NCBI RefSeq assembly: GCF_014836765.1
Contig: NZ_JACSQG010000003.1
Span: 333,181-397,180, forward strand
DNA length: 64,000 nt
Direction of reading: 5' to 3'
DNA from: Serpens gallinarum
GTDB taxonomy: Bacteria > Pseudomonadota > Gammaproteobacteria > Pseudomonadales > Pseudomonadaceae
The translations under genes were made by a program, and so were the position numbers. The notes below the pieces were generated by a model that worked only from the letters and a program-made list of their open reading frames with translations, was not told the origin of the DNA and searched no databases. This document shows, piece after piece, positions 20,625 through 29,803 of this stretch. Each line of letters starts with the position of its first letter. Position 1 is the first letter of the stretch.

Positions 20625-22673
20625 ATGGCTATCGACCTCGATCAACGCTGCATCAATACTCTGCGTTTTCTCTCGGTGGACATGGTGCAGCACGCCAACA
20701 GCGGCCACCCCGGCCTACCGCTGGGCGCCGCTCCCATGGCCTATGTGCTGTGGATGCGCTGGCTCCGGTTCAATCCCGCCCACCCGCAGTGGCCGGGGCG
20801 CGACCGTTTCGTGCTCTCGGCCGGGCATGGCTCGGCGCTGCTGTACAGCCTGCTGCACCTGACCGGTTACGACCTGCCGCTGGACGAGCTCAAGCGCTTT
20901 CGCCAGTGGGGCAGCAAGGCGCCCGGACATCCCGAGCGCGGCCACACGCCCGGCGTGGAAATCACCACCGGGCCACTCGGCCAGGGTCTGGCCAACGCGG
21001 TGGGTATGGCCATCGGCGAGGCGCACCTGGCGGCGTGCTACAACCGCCCCGGCCATACCCTGATTGATCACCGCACCTTCGCCCTAGTCAGCGACGGCGA
21101 CCTGATGGAAGGTGTGGCCAGCGAAGCCGCCTCGCTGGCCGGCCATTTGCGCCTGGGCAAGCTGTGCTGCCTGTACGACGACAACGAAGTGACCCTGGCC
21201 GCTGGCGCCGACATCTGTTTTTCCGAGGATCGCGCCGCGCGCTTCGCCGCCTACGGCTGGCATACCCAGGTGGTGGAGGACGGTAACGATCTGCATGCCC
21301 TCGACGCCGCCCTGCACGCGGCCCATGCCCAGGACACCCGCCCCTCGCTGATTCTGGTGCGCAGCCATCTCGGCTTTGGCTCGCCGTTGCAGGACTCCTA
21401 CCAGGCTCACGGCTCGCCGCTAGGCGCGGACAATGTGCGCCAGACCAAGAAGCGGCTCGGCTGGCCGCTGGACCCGGAGTTCCTCATCCCGCCCGAGGTG
21501 CAGGCGCAGTTTCACCTGGCCGGGCTACGCGGCGCCGATGACGAGGCGGCCTGGAATCAGCGTCTGGTCAATTATCGCCAGGCGTTCCCGGCGCTGGCCG
21601 AGGAGCTGGAACAGCGCCTGGAAGGCGAACTGCCGTCCGGCTGGGATGCCGACATCCCAGTGTTCCCCGCCGACGCCAAGGGCCTGGCCAGCCGCGAGGC
21701 CAGCGGCCAGGTCATGAACGCCATCGCCCCTCGCTTGCCGGCACTGTTCGGCGGCTCGGCGGACCTCAACCCTTCCACCAAAACCGTCTTGAAGGGCCAG
21801 GGCGATTTCAATTCCGCGCTTATCCAAGGCAAGGACGAACAGGGTTCCAGCGGTGGCGGCTGGAGCCATGCCGGGCGCAACCTGCACGTCGGCGTGCGCG
21901 AACACGCCATGGGTGCCATCGCCAACGGCCTGGCCGCCCATGACGGGTTCATTCCGTACGGCGCCACCTTCCTGATCTTCTCCGACTACATGCGCCCACC
22001 GATGCGCCTGGCGGCGCTGATGGGCTTGCATGTGGTGCAGGTGTTCACCCACGACAGCCTGGCCCTCGGCGAGGACGGCCCGACCCACCAGCCGGTGGAG
22101 CAACTGGCCAACCTGCGGGCGGTGCCGAACCTCACGGTGATCCGCCCCGCCGACGCCAACGAAACCGCCATAGCCTGGCGCATCGCCCTGGAAACTCGCC
22201 ACCGCCCGGTGGCGCTGATTCTCAGTCGCCAGGAACTGCCAACCCTGGACCGCAGCCGCTATGCCAGCGCCGAGGGCGTGCGCCACGGCGCCTATGTAGT
22301 GAGCGAGCCAGCGGGGGGCAATCCCCAGTTGATCCTGATCGCCAGCGGCTCGGAAGTCGCGCTGATCCTCGAGGCCGCCGAACGTTTGCAGGCTGAAGGA
22401 ATCGCTGTGCGCTGCGTGTCTATGCCCAGCTGGGAGCTGTTCGAGTCCCTACCCCAGGTCAAGCGCGACGCGGTGCTGCCGCCAACGGTGAAGGCGCGCC
22501 TGGCAGTGGAACTCGGCGTTTCCCAGGGCTGGGAGCGCTACACCGGCTCCGAGGGCGCCATGCTCGGTGTCGAACGCTTTGGCGCCTCCGCCCCCGGGCT
22601 CGTGCTGCAACGGGAGTATGGGTTCACCGTGGAAAATGTCTGCGCGCGGGCCAGAAAGCTGCTGGGGTCCTAA
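20625..22673 (+). CDS. tkt: Transketolase
   Basis: 682 residues. ThDP enzyme that moves two-carbon units between sugar phosphates in the non-oxidative pentose phosphate pathway. N-terminal A-N-S-G-H-P-G (24-30), the ThDP motif G-D-G-D-L-M-E-G-V, and the Pyr-domain [15 protein letters not shown] are all present. The frame extends upstream inside pgm, but the ATG at 20625 with GGAG upstream begins the conserved sequence. It closes the operon and converges on gnd with 33 bases between stop codons, where GCGGCC/GGCCGC (22689-22703) could form a small hairpin. Confidence 0.95.
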   Translation: MAIDLDQRCINTLRFLSVDMVQHANSGHPGLPLGAAPMAYVLWMRWLRFNPAHPQWPGRDRFVLSAGHGSALLYSLLHLTGYDLPLDELKRFRQWGSKAPGHPERGHTPGVEITTGPLGQGLANAVGMAIGEAHLAACYNRPGHTLIDHRTFALVSDGDLMEGVASEAASLAGHLRLGKLCCLYDDNEVTLAAGADICFSEDRAARFAAYGWHTQVVEDGNDLHALDAALHAAHAQDTRPSLILVRSHLGFGSPLQDSYQAHGSPLGADNVRQTKKRLGWPLDPEFLIPPEVQAQFHLAGLRGADDEAAWNQRLVNYRQAFPALAEELEQRLEGELPSGWDADIPVFPADAKGLASREASGQVMNAIAPRLPALFGGSADLNPSTKTVLKGQGDFNSALIQGKDEQGSSGGGWSHAGRNLHVGVREHAMGAIANGLAAHDGFIPYGATFLIFSDYMRPPMRLAALMGLHVVQVFTHDSLALGEDGPTHQPVEQLANLRAVPNLTVIRPADANETAIAWRIALETRHRPVALILSRQELPTLDRSRYASAEGVRHGAYVVSEPAGGNPQLILIASGSEVALILEAAERLQAEGIAVRCVSMPSWELFESLPQVKRDAVLPPTVKARLAVELGVSQGWERYTGSEGAMLGVERFGASAPGLVLQREYGFTVENVCARARKLLGS

Positions 22674-22706
22674 GGTGACACGTGCCCAGCGGCCGGCGGC
22701 CGCCCC

Positions 22707-23612
22707 TCATTCTTTCTTGATCGCATGCCCGCCGAACTCATTGCGCAACGCCGCCAGCAGCCGGTCGGCATAGGATTCGGCGTCCCGCGAGCGCAGCCGT
22801 TGCAGCAACGCCAGCGTAATGACCGGCGCTGGCACATTCAGCTCGATGGCTTCCGCCACGGTCCAGCGGCCTTCCCCGGAATCGGCCACATAGGGCGCAA
22901 TGCCGATCATCTGCGGGTTCTTCTGCAACGCATCGCTGCATAGGTCGAGCAGCCAGGAACGCACCACGCTGCCCTCGCGCCAGATGTCGGCAACCTGCAC
23001 GAGATCGAAATCAAATGCCTCTTTATGACGCAGGATGGAAAATCCCTCGGCATAGGCCTGCATCAAGCCGTATTCAATGCCGTTGTGCACCATCTTGCAG
23101 AAATGTCCGGCGCCAGCGGGCCCGACCCGCCCCCAGCCCCGCTCCTTGCCCGGCGCCAGCGTTTCGAAGACTGGCCGCAGGCGTTCCACCGCCGCCTCCC
23201 CGCCACCGATCATCAGGCTGTAGCCCTCGGCCAACCCCCAGATGCCGCCGCTGGTGCCGCAGTCGAGGTAATCGATGCCCTGTTCGGCAGCCATCTCGGC
23301 GCGGCGCAGGGTGTCGTGGTAATTGGAGTTGCCGCCATCGATCAAGGTATCGCCGGCGCCCAGCAGTGGCAGCAGGTTGGTCAGGGTGGCATCGGTGACG
23401 TCACCGGCCGGTACCATCAGCCACAGCAGTCGCGGGGTTGGCAGCTTGGCCACCAGTGCCTGCAGCGATTCGGCGCTTTCACCGCCTTGCTGCTCCAGCG
23501 CGCTGCGCGCCTCGGGCTTGGGGTCCAGCCCCACCACATGATGGCCGCCGCGCAACAGGCGCTGCGCCATGTTGGCGCCCATGCGCCCCAAACCGATCAT
23601 GCCGAGTTTCAT
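22707..23612 (-). CDS. gnd: 6-phosphogluconate dehydrogenase, decarboxylating (short GntZ-type)
   Basis: 301 residues. Oxidises 6-phosphogluconate to ribulose 5-phosphate and CO2. N-terminal M-I-G-L-G-R-M-G is the cofactor fold; S-G-G-I-W-G-L and G-H-F-C-K-M-V-H-N-G-I-E-Y (catalytic Lys) are family signatures. The 300-residue short type is often NAD-preferring, as inferred from relatives. ATG 23612 has GAGG seven bases upstream and is preferred to the TTG before it. It faces the zwf operon; together they complete the oxidative pentose phosphate route, which some pseudomonads lack. Confidence 0.94.
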   Translation of the reverse strand: MKLGMIGLGRMGANMAQRLLRGGHHVVGLDPKPEARSALEQQGGESAESLQALVAKLPTPRLLWLMVPAGDVTDATLTNLLPLLGAGDTLIDGGNSNYHDTLRRAEMAAEQGIDYLDCGTSGGIWGLAEGYSLMIGGGEAAVERLRPVFETLAPGKERGWGRVGPAGAGHFCKMVHNGIEYGLMQAYAEGFSILRHKEAFDFDLVQVADIWREGSVVRSWLLDLCSDALQKNPQMIGIAPYVADSGEGRWTVAEAIELNVPAPVITLALLQRLRSRDAESYADRLLAALRNEFGGHAIKKE

Positions 23613-23749
23613 ATGCAAGCCTCGCTATGCCACGCCATGTGAACGGAGCACTGCACCGTTCCAGCCCCAGCATCTGCGCATTCAGGGCTTCACCGCTAGG
23701 ACCCTCACGTCGGCACACGCGTTCACCTGCCGCTTCGGCATCGCGAAAA

Positions 23750-23780
23750 CGAAAAAAACGGCCAAGGGCCGTTTTTTTCG
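23750..23780. terminator. Bidirectional terminator after the pcaHG-B-C operon
   Basis: A perfect palindrome: A7-CGGCC at 23752-23763, three-base loop AAG, GGCCG-T7 at 23767-23778. On the minus strand it lies 34 bases after the pcaC stop; on either strand a T7 run follows the stem. Confidence 0.92.
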
Positions 23781-23813
23781 TGGAAGCATGCAGCGGGCGT
23801 TGATGCGCTCGGC

Positions 23814-24215
23814 TTACTTTTGCTCTTGCAGCGACTCCACACCCACCTCGTCCCACAACTCCTGAGCCAGGTGGAAGGTGTGGTTGGCTGCTGGAATACC
23901 GCAATAGATCGCCGACTGCATCAGCACTTCCTTGATCTCGTCACGGGTCACGCCGTTGTTCTTGGCTGCCTTGAGGTGCAGCTTAAGTTCACCCTCGCGG
24001 TTCATGCCGATCAGCATGGCAATGGTGATCAGGCTGCGGGTATGGCGCGGCAGACCGGGGCGGGTCCAGATGTCGCCCCAGGCGTGGCGGGTAATCATTT
24101 CCTGGAACTCTTCGGTGAAGGGCGTCAGGGTCTCCAGGCTGCGGTCCACGTGGGCATCGCCCAGTACCGCACGGCGCACTTGCATGCCGGCTTCGTAACG
24201 CTGTTTCTCGTCCAT
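23814..24215 (-). CDS. pcaC: 4-carboxymuconolactone decarboxylase
   Basis: 133 residues, matching the single-domain PcaC. Decarboxylates gamma-carboxymuconolactone to 3-oxoadipate enol-lactone. Family patterns are H-A-W-G-D-I-W-T-R-P-G-L, the T-I-A-M-L run and N-G-V-T-R-D-E-I-K-E-V-L, ending with G-I-P-A-A-N-H. It is the last gene of the operon pcaH-pcaG-zapE-like-pcaB-pcaC, 27 bases after pcaB, and is followed by a strong terminator. It is not fused to pcaD as in some bacteria. Confidence 0.96.
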   Translation of the reverse strand: MDEKQRYEAGMQVRRAVLGDAHVDRSLETLTPFTEEFQEMITRHAWGDIWTRPGLPRHTRSLITIAMLIGMNREGELKLHLKAAKNNGVTRDEIKEVLMQSAIYCGIPAANHTFHLAQELWDEVGVESLQEQK

Positions 24216-24242
24216 TGTCTGGCTCCGGATAAAAAGTTCGGG

Positions 24243-25607
24243 TTAATCAAGGGCGCCGAGTCGGCGGTGCTCGGCCACGACGCGGGTGACCCACGTTTGT
24301 GCCAAGCCAAGGTAATGGGCCGGATCGAGCAAACGATCCAGTTCTTCTGCAGAAAGCTGCGCGCTGACCTGTTCATCATCGCCGAGCACCGCGCGAAGAT
24401 GGCGCTGCTCGGCCACGGCGCGGCGGCAGCACTGTTCGACCAGGTGATGGGACGCATCACGACCGATGCGTTGCGCCAGGGCAATGCTCACCGCTTCCGC
24501 CAACACCAGGCCTTGCGTGAGCTCCAGGTTGGCGCGCATGCGCTCGGCGTCCACTTCTAGCCCGGGCACCACCACCAGGGCCTGGGCCAGTGCGCCCGAG
24601 ACCAGGCAGCAGATCTCCGGCAAGGTTTCCCATTCGGCGTGCCACAAGCCCAGGCTGCGCTCATGCTCCTGGGGCATCGCGGCGAACAAGGTGGAAACCA
24701 GACCCGGCACGCGGGTGGCCGCGCCGATCAGCACCGCCGCGCTCACCGGGTTGCGCTTGTGCGGCATGGTGGATGAACCGCCCTTGCCTGGCGCGGATGG
24801 CTCGAACGCCTCGCCCACGTCGGTTTGCATCAGCAGCGACAGGTCGCGGCCAAACTTGCCCAGCGTGCCGGCGATCAGGCCCAGTACGCTGCCGGCCTCG
24901 ACAATGCGGTCCCGCTGGGTATGCCAGGGCTGCTCGGGCAGCGTCAGTTGCAGCTCGTTGGCCAGCGCGACCGATACCGGCAGCGCCTGCTCACCCAGCG
25001 CGGCCAGCGTGCCGGCGGCACCGCCAAACTGCAGGCACAGCAAACGGGGCTTGAGTTCGGCCAGCCGCTGACGATTCCGATTCAGCGCGTCGAGCGTTCC
25101 CGCGAGCTTCATGCCAAGCGTCACTGGAGTGGCGTGTTGCAGCCAGGTACGCCCCGGCAATACGGTGCTGGCGTGTTTTTCCGCCTGCACCGCCAAGGCT
25201 TCGGCCAAGGCCGAAAGATCCGCTTCGATCAGTCCCAACGCCGCGCGCAGCTGCAACACCAGCCCGGTATCCATGGCGTCCTGACTGGTAGCGCCCAGAT
25301 GCACATAGCGCTCGGCTTCGGCATCGTTCTGGGCGATCTGGCGGCCCAGGGCCTTGACCAGCGGAATCGCCGAGTTACCCGCCGTGGCAATCGCCTGGGC
25401 CAGCGCAACGGGATCGTACAGAGCCGCCTGGCAGGCCGCTTCGATAGCCGGCACGACACGCCCGGGGATCAGCCCGACGGCCGCTTCAGCGCGCGCCAGC
25501 GCGGCCTCGAAGTCGAGCATGCCCTGCAACCGACCCCGGTCGGAAAACACGTCACGCATGGATGCCTGGGTGAAATAGGCATCGAAAAGCTGATTGCTGA
25601 CACTCAC
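24243..25607 (-). CDS. pcaB: 3-carboxy-cis,cis-muconate cycloisomerase
   Basis: 454 residues of the fumarase/aspartase superfamily. Converts 3-carboxy-cis,cis-muconate to 4-carboxymuconolactone. The superfamily signature G-S-S-T-M-P-H-K-R-N-P is present, along with G-A-T-S-Q-D-A-M-D-T near residue 105 and the H-A-T-P-V-T-L-G substrate loop. Length agrees with P. putida PcaB (about 450). Its ATG overlaps the stop of the ATPase gene upstream by 4 bases (25604-25607), so the two are translationally coupled. Confidence 0.95.
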   Translation of the reverse strand: MSVSNQLFDAYFTQASMRDVFSDRGRLQGMLDFEAALARAEAAVGLIPGRVVPAIEAACQAALYDPVALAQAIATAGNSAIPLVKALGRQIAQNDAEAERYVHLGATSQDAMDTGLVLQLRAALGLIEADLSALAEALAVQAEKHASTVLPGRTWLQHATPVTLGMKLAGTLDALNRNRQRLAELKPRLLCLQFGGAAGTLAALGEQALPVSVALANELQLTLPEQPWHTQRDRIVEAGSVLGLIAGTLGKFGRDLSLLMQTDVGEAFEPSAPGKGGSSTMPHKRNPVSAAVLIGAATRVPGLVSTLFAAMPQEHERSLGLWHAEWETLPEICCLVSGALAQALVVVPGLEVDAERMRANLELTQGLVLAEAVSIALAQRIGRDASHHLVEQCCRRAVAEQRHLRAVLGDDEQVSAQLSAEELDRLLDPAHYLGLAQTWVTRVVAEHRRLGALD

Positions 25608-26692
25608 GATTCAGCCTCCTGAAAAGAACAGAACGACGCGGCATTCGCCATGTCGAGCGCTTGCAACTGCTGCAGGCGACTATGGGTACGGGAAAAATCA
25701 GTATGACTACCGGCGCGACACAGCACCTCCGGCCGGTCGACACCGCCCAGACGCAGGCGCACGCCGCTGTCATAGGCAATGTCGATGAAATTCAGAAAAC
25801 GTTGCTGCACGTCGATTCCCTCGCCGTCCAACGAGGGCACGGTGCCCACGATCAGCTCGGCAAAGTGCTCGCACAGCCAGAGGTAGTCCGCACTGGAACG
25901 CGGACCGCGGCACAGCTCGGCGAAGTCCAGCCAGGCGCGCTTGTTCTCTCGGGCAACCAGACGCAACGGGCGTCGATTGACCTCGATGACCAGCTCACGC
26001 TCGGCGTGCGGGGGCGGTGCCAGGGGCGTATCTGCCCAGACTGCGTCATCCGCCAGGGGCCAGCAGAACTGTCCCCAGTCCCGGGTGGACTCGCGGCGGT
26101 AGTCCTGACCGCCGTCCAGCTCTAGCACTTCGAAGCGTGCGTCGATCAGTTTGATCGTGGGCAGGAATCGCTCGCGGTACAACGGATTGGGACACAGCTT
26201 CGACGGTGGGTAATTGGACGTGCAGACCACGCCAACCCCCTCGTCTACCAGCACTTTGACCAGGCGGCCCAAGAGCATGGCGTCGCCAATGTCATGCACA
26301 TGGAATTCATCGAAGCACAACAGACGGGTGCTCCCAGCCAACTCACGAGCAGCCAGTACCAACGGATCGGGTTGACCAGCATAAGCGCGGACAAGGGTTT
26401 GCAGTTCGGCCAAGAACGCGTGGAAATGCACCCTACGCTTTTCGACCAGCGGCGCGGCGGCGTGTAGCGCGTTCATGACGAAGCTTTTGCCGCGCCCTAC
26501 GCCACCCCACAGGTAAACGCCGGCGGCGGGACGACGCAGCAATGAACGGCGCCGCCCCAGAAACGCCGACAGCCATTGACCCAGAAGGTCAACGGCCGCC
26601 CGTTGCGCCGCGTCGGCCCGGTAACCCCGGGCCGCGAGACGCGTTTCGTATTCCTGCCGGAGCAGTTGCCCCGGCGATGTATCAGAAGTCAA
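25604..26692 (-). CDS. ZapE / AFG1-family ATPase embedded in the pca operon
   Basis: About 362 residues. Walker A G-G-V-G-R-G-K-S near 63-70, Walker B L-L-C-F-D-E-F-H near 124-131, and a C-T-S-N sensor stretch define the AFG1/ZapE ATPase family, known for cell division (ZapE) and mitochondrial quality control (Afg1). The best start is TTG at 26692, overlapping the end of pcaG by 11 bases; the frame is open upstream, but pcaG coding covers it. It also overlaps pcaB by 4 bases. Pseudomonads normally have a zapE elsewhere, so this looks like a paralogue tied to protocatechuate metabolism. A role in handling the dioxygenase is only a guess. Confidence 0.85.
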   Translation of the reverse strand: MTSDTSPGQLLRQEYETRLAARGYRADAAQRAAVDLLGQWLSAFLGRRRSLLRRPAAGVYLWGGVGRGKSFVMNALHAAAPLVEKRRVHFHAFLAELQTLVRAYAGQPDPLVLAARELAGSTRLLCFDEFHVHDIGDAMLLGRLVKVLVDEGVGVVCTSNYPPSKLCPNPLYRERFLPTIKLIDARFEVLELDGGQDYRRESTRDWGQFCWPLADDAVWADTPLAPPPHAERELVIEVNRRPLRLVARENKRAWLDFAELCRGPRSSADYLWLCEHFAELIVGTVPSLDGEGIDVQQRFLNFIDIAYDSGVRLRLGGVDRPEVLCRAGSHTDFSRTHSRLQQLQALDMANAASFCSFQEAES

Positions 26693-27293
26693 AAAAGACC
26701 GTCTCGTTTTCGCCCTGGATACGGATATCGAAGCGGTACACCACCTTGCCATCCCGCTCTTCGCGCGTGGCGATCAGCGTCTGGCGGCGCTCGGGCTGTT
26801 CGATCAGGTTGAGCACCGGATCGGCCGCGTTGGCGTCGGCTTCGTCATCAAAATAGATGCGGGTGGCCAGTTGGATGTTGATCCCGCGGGCAAACAGCGC
26901 CACGTTGATGTGCGGCGCTTGCGGACGGCCATCGGCTGCCTTGACCACACCCGGCTTGACGGTCTCGATGGTCCATTCGCTACCGGCATCGAAGGTGGTG
27001 GCGGTACGGCCAAAACCATTGAACGGCTTGTCGAGGCTGTACTCCTCGTCGTACACGCCTTCGTGGTTGGCTTGCCAGACCTCCAGGAAGGAGTCGCGCA
27101 CCAAGTGACCGTTGCCGTCGAACACACGGCCGATCACGGTGATGTGCTCACCGGGGGCCTCGGGTTTGGCCATCTGATTCCAGATTTCCTGTTCGCGGGT
27201 CGGGTTACCGGCCGCGGCCAGAGCCAGGCCGATATGAACGTAGGGACCGGCGGTCTGGGAGGTGGTCTCGCGAAGCAGATTGATCTCAGTCAT
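26682..27293 (-). CDS. pcaG: Protocatechuate 3,4-dioxygenase, alpha subunit
   Basis: 203 residues from ATG 27293, which has a strong AGGAGG six bases upstream. Structural partner of PcaH in the intradiol ring-cleaving non-heme iron enzyme. It starts T-S-Q-T-A-G-P-Y-V-H-I-G, typical of alpha subunits, has the shared F-L-E-V-W-Q-A-N core, and A-P-H-I-N-V-A-L-F where the beta subunit has its iron-binding H-I-H; the missing second His is normal for alpha. It follows pcaH by 10 bases. Confidence 0.96.
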   Translation of the reverse strand: MTEINLLRETTSQTAGPYVHIGLALAAAGNPTREQEIWNQMAKPEAPGEHITVIGRVFDGNGHLVRDSFLEVWQANHEGVYDEEYSLDKPFNGFGRTATTFDAGSEWTIETVKPGVVKAADGRPQAPHINVALFARGINIQLATRIYFDDEADANAADPVLNLIEQPERRQTLIATREERDGKVVYRFDIRIQGENETVFFDF

Positions 27294-27303
27294 GGTCGCC
27301 TCC

Positions 27304-28023
27304 TCAGACGTTCTCAAACCAGGTTTTGCGCTGACCGCGCAGGACGATGTCGAAACGGTACGCCAGGCAATCCATGGGGTTGTTTGCGGTCAGGTCCAGA
27401 CGCGCAATCATGGTTTGCACCGCTTCCGGGTCGTTCACAGCCTTGACGATCGGGCACTGCGGAATCAGCGGATCACCTTCGAAGTACAGCTGGGTGATCA
27501 GCTTGGTGCAGATCGCCGGGCCGCTGATGGAGAAGTGAATGTGCGCCGGACGCCAGTCGTTCGGGTTGTTACGCCACGGATACGGACCCGGCTTGATGGT
27601 GCGGAAATGGTAACGCCCTTCGCTGTCGGTCAGCGCACGGCCCACACCGCCGAAGTTCGGGTCGAGGGGCGCCAGGTAACGGTCGTTCTTGTGGCGGTAG
27701 CGGCCGCCGGCGTTGGCTTGCCACATTTCCACCAGGGTATGCGGGATCGGCTTGCCAAACTGGTCCACCACACGGCCGTGAACGATGATGCGTTCACCGA
27801 TCGGCAGCGCACCGGTATTGAAGTTGAGCAGCAGATCGTTGTCGTGCCGGCCCATGTTCAAGTGCGTGAAGTCCGGACCGGTGGTCTCGGAAATGGACTG
27901 GGGAATGCTGACCAGTGCCTGGCGCGGGGAACGCCCTACCGAGGTCTTGTAGTCCGGGGTCAAGGCTTTGGGGTGCCACGTGCGGTCACGCATGACAAAA
28001 CGACGTTCTTGAGCGTCGGACAT
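27304..28023 (-). CDS. pcaH: Protocatechuate 3,4-dioxygenase, beta subunit
   Basis: 239 residues. Holds the catalytic Fe(III) that cleaves protocatechuate to 3-carboxy-cis,cis-muconate. Iron ligands are visible: the first Tyr in the [11 protein letters not shown] region, the second in K-P-G-P-Y-P-W, and two His in [11 protein letters not shown] 28023 follows AGGAG and matches P. putida PcaH in length (239). First gene of the operon. The 200 bases between it and the pchF stop contain a terminator, so pcaHG is read from its own promoter. Confidence 0.97.
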   Translation of the reverse strand: MSDAQERRFVMRDRTWHPKALTPDYKTSVGRSPRQALVSIPQSISETTGPDFTHLNMGRHDNDLLLNFNTGALPIGERIIVHGRVVDQFGKPIPHTLVEMWQANAGGRYRHKNDRYLAPLDPNFGGVGRALTDSEGRYHFRTIKPGPYPWRNNPNDWRPAHIHFSISGPAICTKLITQLYFEGDPLIPQCPIVKAVNDPEAVQTMIARLDLTANNPMDCLAYRFDIVLRGQRKTWFENV

Positions 28024-28170
28024 GTCGATCTCCTGTTGTGTGATGACGGAGGGTCGCTGTTCTGAACGGACCAAGTCTCGGTCAATTTCCGCCGGGGGAA
28101 AATTGAAACCTTGCACGCCTCGCATAACCCTCAGGTTATCTAATGGCGTGTTGCTCCTTCCCTCCGCCTG

Positions 28171-28203
28171 AAAAAACGCCCAAACCTGGGCTTGGGCGTT
28201 TTC
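28171..28203. terminator. Terminator between pchF and pcaH
   Basis: AAAACGCCCA at 28173-28182 pairs with TGGGCGTTTT at 28192-28201 across a nine-base loop. Read on the minus strand it lies 35 bases after the pchF stop and ends in a T-run, so it closes the pchACXF operon. Confidence 0.88.
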
Positions 28204-28237
28204 TTGGCGTTAACTGGCAGGAAACCTGCCGCCAGCA

Positions 28238-29803
28238 TCAGAAATCGTTTTCGAGATCGATGCCGGATTTGCCGGGTGCGAGGATGTTGTTCGGGTCCAG
28301 TGCACGCTTGAGGGTGTGTTCCAGCTTGCGTTTGACCGGGCCGTAGCTCTGCGCAACACGCTCCTGGAAGTGCGGGTTCACGCGGTATACCGCGTAGCCC
28401 TTCTCCTCGAAGACGTCCAGAAGCTCATTGAAGCAGGCATCCGCGCGCTTGGTTTCTTCCGGGTTGCTGCGGTCATACAGCACATCGATGACGTGGTGCA
28501 TGTCGCGCCAGCCGACGATGAACTCACCGACGTAGTCCAGGCCGTGCTTGTTGAGGATGCCCTTGGCCAACTCGTACTGCTTGTCGCACTCGCTGCCGCG
28601 AGCCTGGCTGACGGGTGCGAACCACATGGAGCCACCGCCCCCACGCCAGTTGTACAGGCCGAATTCCTGCAGGTTCGGGATGCCTTTCATCATCTCGGAC
28701 CGGTACTTGAATGGCTGAGTATTGCCCGCCTCTTTCTCGGTGACCAGCTTGCCCTTGCCGAGCTTCTTCAGCGCGTCAGTGACGATCTTGAAGTTGACGT
28801 CGATCTGCTCCTGGGTGCCGTACAGGCAGGCATAGACGTTCCAGGCGCCGAGGTCCTTGTCCTTCTGAATCTGCTTGAGGATGGCGTCCGGGGTGGCACC
28901 CGGCTCGGTGATGTAGTCCGAGCGGCGCACGCCAGCGGCTGCAGCTTCCCAGATGGTGGCGGCGATCACCACAGAGTTGGGGATGATCTGGGCCAGACGC
29001 AGCGGACGAATGAACTCGACGATCTCGGCGATATCGGTCTCTTCGGGGAACTTGATCTCGAACGGCTTGAACACCGGCGGCTTGGGCATCAGCCAGAAGC
29101 CCATCTTGGTGCAGATGCCGTAGTTGGCCTGGGTGAACATGCCGTCCAGGGTCGGACCGTAGCCCCACTTAAATACTTGCCAGGCGTTGTCGCCCTTCAC
29201 GCCGCCCATACCGGTGCGGTAGACGTCACCGTTGGCCAGCACCACTTCCATGCCGCACTGCATCATGAAGTGCTCGCCGTACGGGGTGTAGCCCACGCCG
29301 CGGTCCATGGTGTTGCCCAGCGGGCCGGCAATCGCCGACGGCGCGGAGAAGGACAGCATCAGCGGGATGTTGTTTTCCTGCAGGTAGTCATACAGCTGAC
29401 CGTAGGTCACGCCGGGCTCGACCAGGGCGGTACCCAGCTCAGCGTCGACGTGAAGGATCTTGTTCATCTTCTTCAGGTCGAGGATGACCTGACCGCGCTG
29501 CCCCGGGGCGGCGGAGCCATAACCGAAGTTGCGGCCGGTGGAGATGGTCCAGACCGGGATCTTGTGTTCGTTGCAGATCTTCACCACGCCCTGGACCTGT
29601 TCCACGGTGGTGGCGGTGACGGCTGCCGACGGCGCATGGTTAGCGTTCTCCGTGGACATCATGATCTTGTTGTAGGGGACGAGCTGCTCGTTTTTCACCA
29701 GCACATTGTCATCGCCCAGCAAGGCACGGAACTTGGTCACGGCCTTTTGGAACTCGGCCGCAGTGACTCCCTGCGGCAGAAGCTGATTGGTTTGATCGGT
29801 CAT
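28238..29803 (-). CDS. pchF: 4-cresol dehydrogenase (hydroxylating), flavoprotein subunit
   Basis: 521 residues, the same length as P. putida PchF, with long identical-looking stretches (N-E-H-K-I-P-V-W-T-I-S-T-G-R-N-F-G and M-L-S-F-S-A-P-S-A-I-A-G-P). Oxidises the methyl group of 4-cresol to 4-hydroxybenzyl alcohol and then 4-hydroxybenzaldehyde using water as the oxygen source, passing electrons to the cytochrome subunit. N-terminal FAD-binding PCMH-type domain; the E-F-G-L-Y-N-W-R-G-G motif near residue 385 carries the Tyr that covalently links FAD in PchF. Periplasmic in P. putida. Its ATG overlaps the pchX stop by 4 bases. A vanillyl-alcohol-oxidase relative is the alternative, less likely. 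Confidence 0.95.
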   Translation of the reverse strand: MTDQTNQLLPQGVTAAEFQKAVTKFRALLGDDNVLVKNEQLVPYNKIMMSTENANHAPSAAVTATTVEQVQGVVKICNEHKIPVWTISTGRNFGYGSAAPGQRGQVILDLKKMNKILHVDAELGTALVEPGVTYGQLYDYLQENNIPLMLSFSAPSAIAGPLGNTMDRGVGYTPYGEHFMMQCGMEVVLANGDVYRTGMGGVKGDNAWQVFKWGYGPTLDGMFTQANYGICTKMGFWLMPKPPVFKPFEIKFPEETDIAEIVEFIRPLRLAQIIPNSVVIAATIWEAAAAGVRRSDYITEPGATPDAILKQIQKDKDLGAWNVYACLYGTQEQIDVNFKIVTDALKKLGKGKLVTEKEAGNTQPFKYRSEMMKGIPNLQEFGLYNWRGGGGSMWFAPVSQARGSECDKQYELAKGILNKHGLDYVGEFIVGWRDMHHVIDVLYDRSNPEETKRADACFNELLDVFEEKGYAVYRVNPHFQERVAQSYGPVKRKLEHTLKRALDPNNILAPGKSGIDLENDF

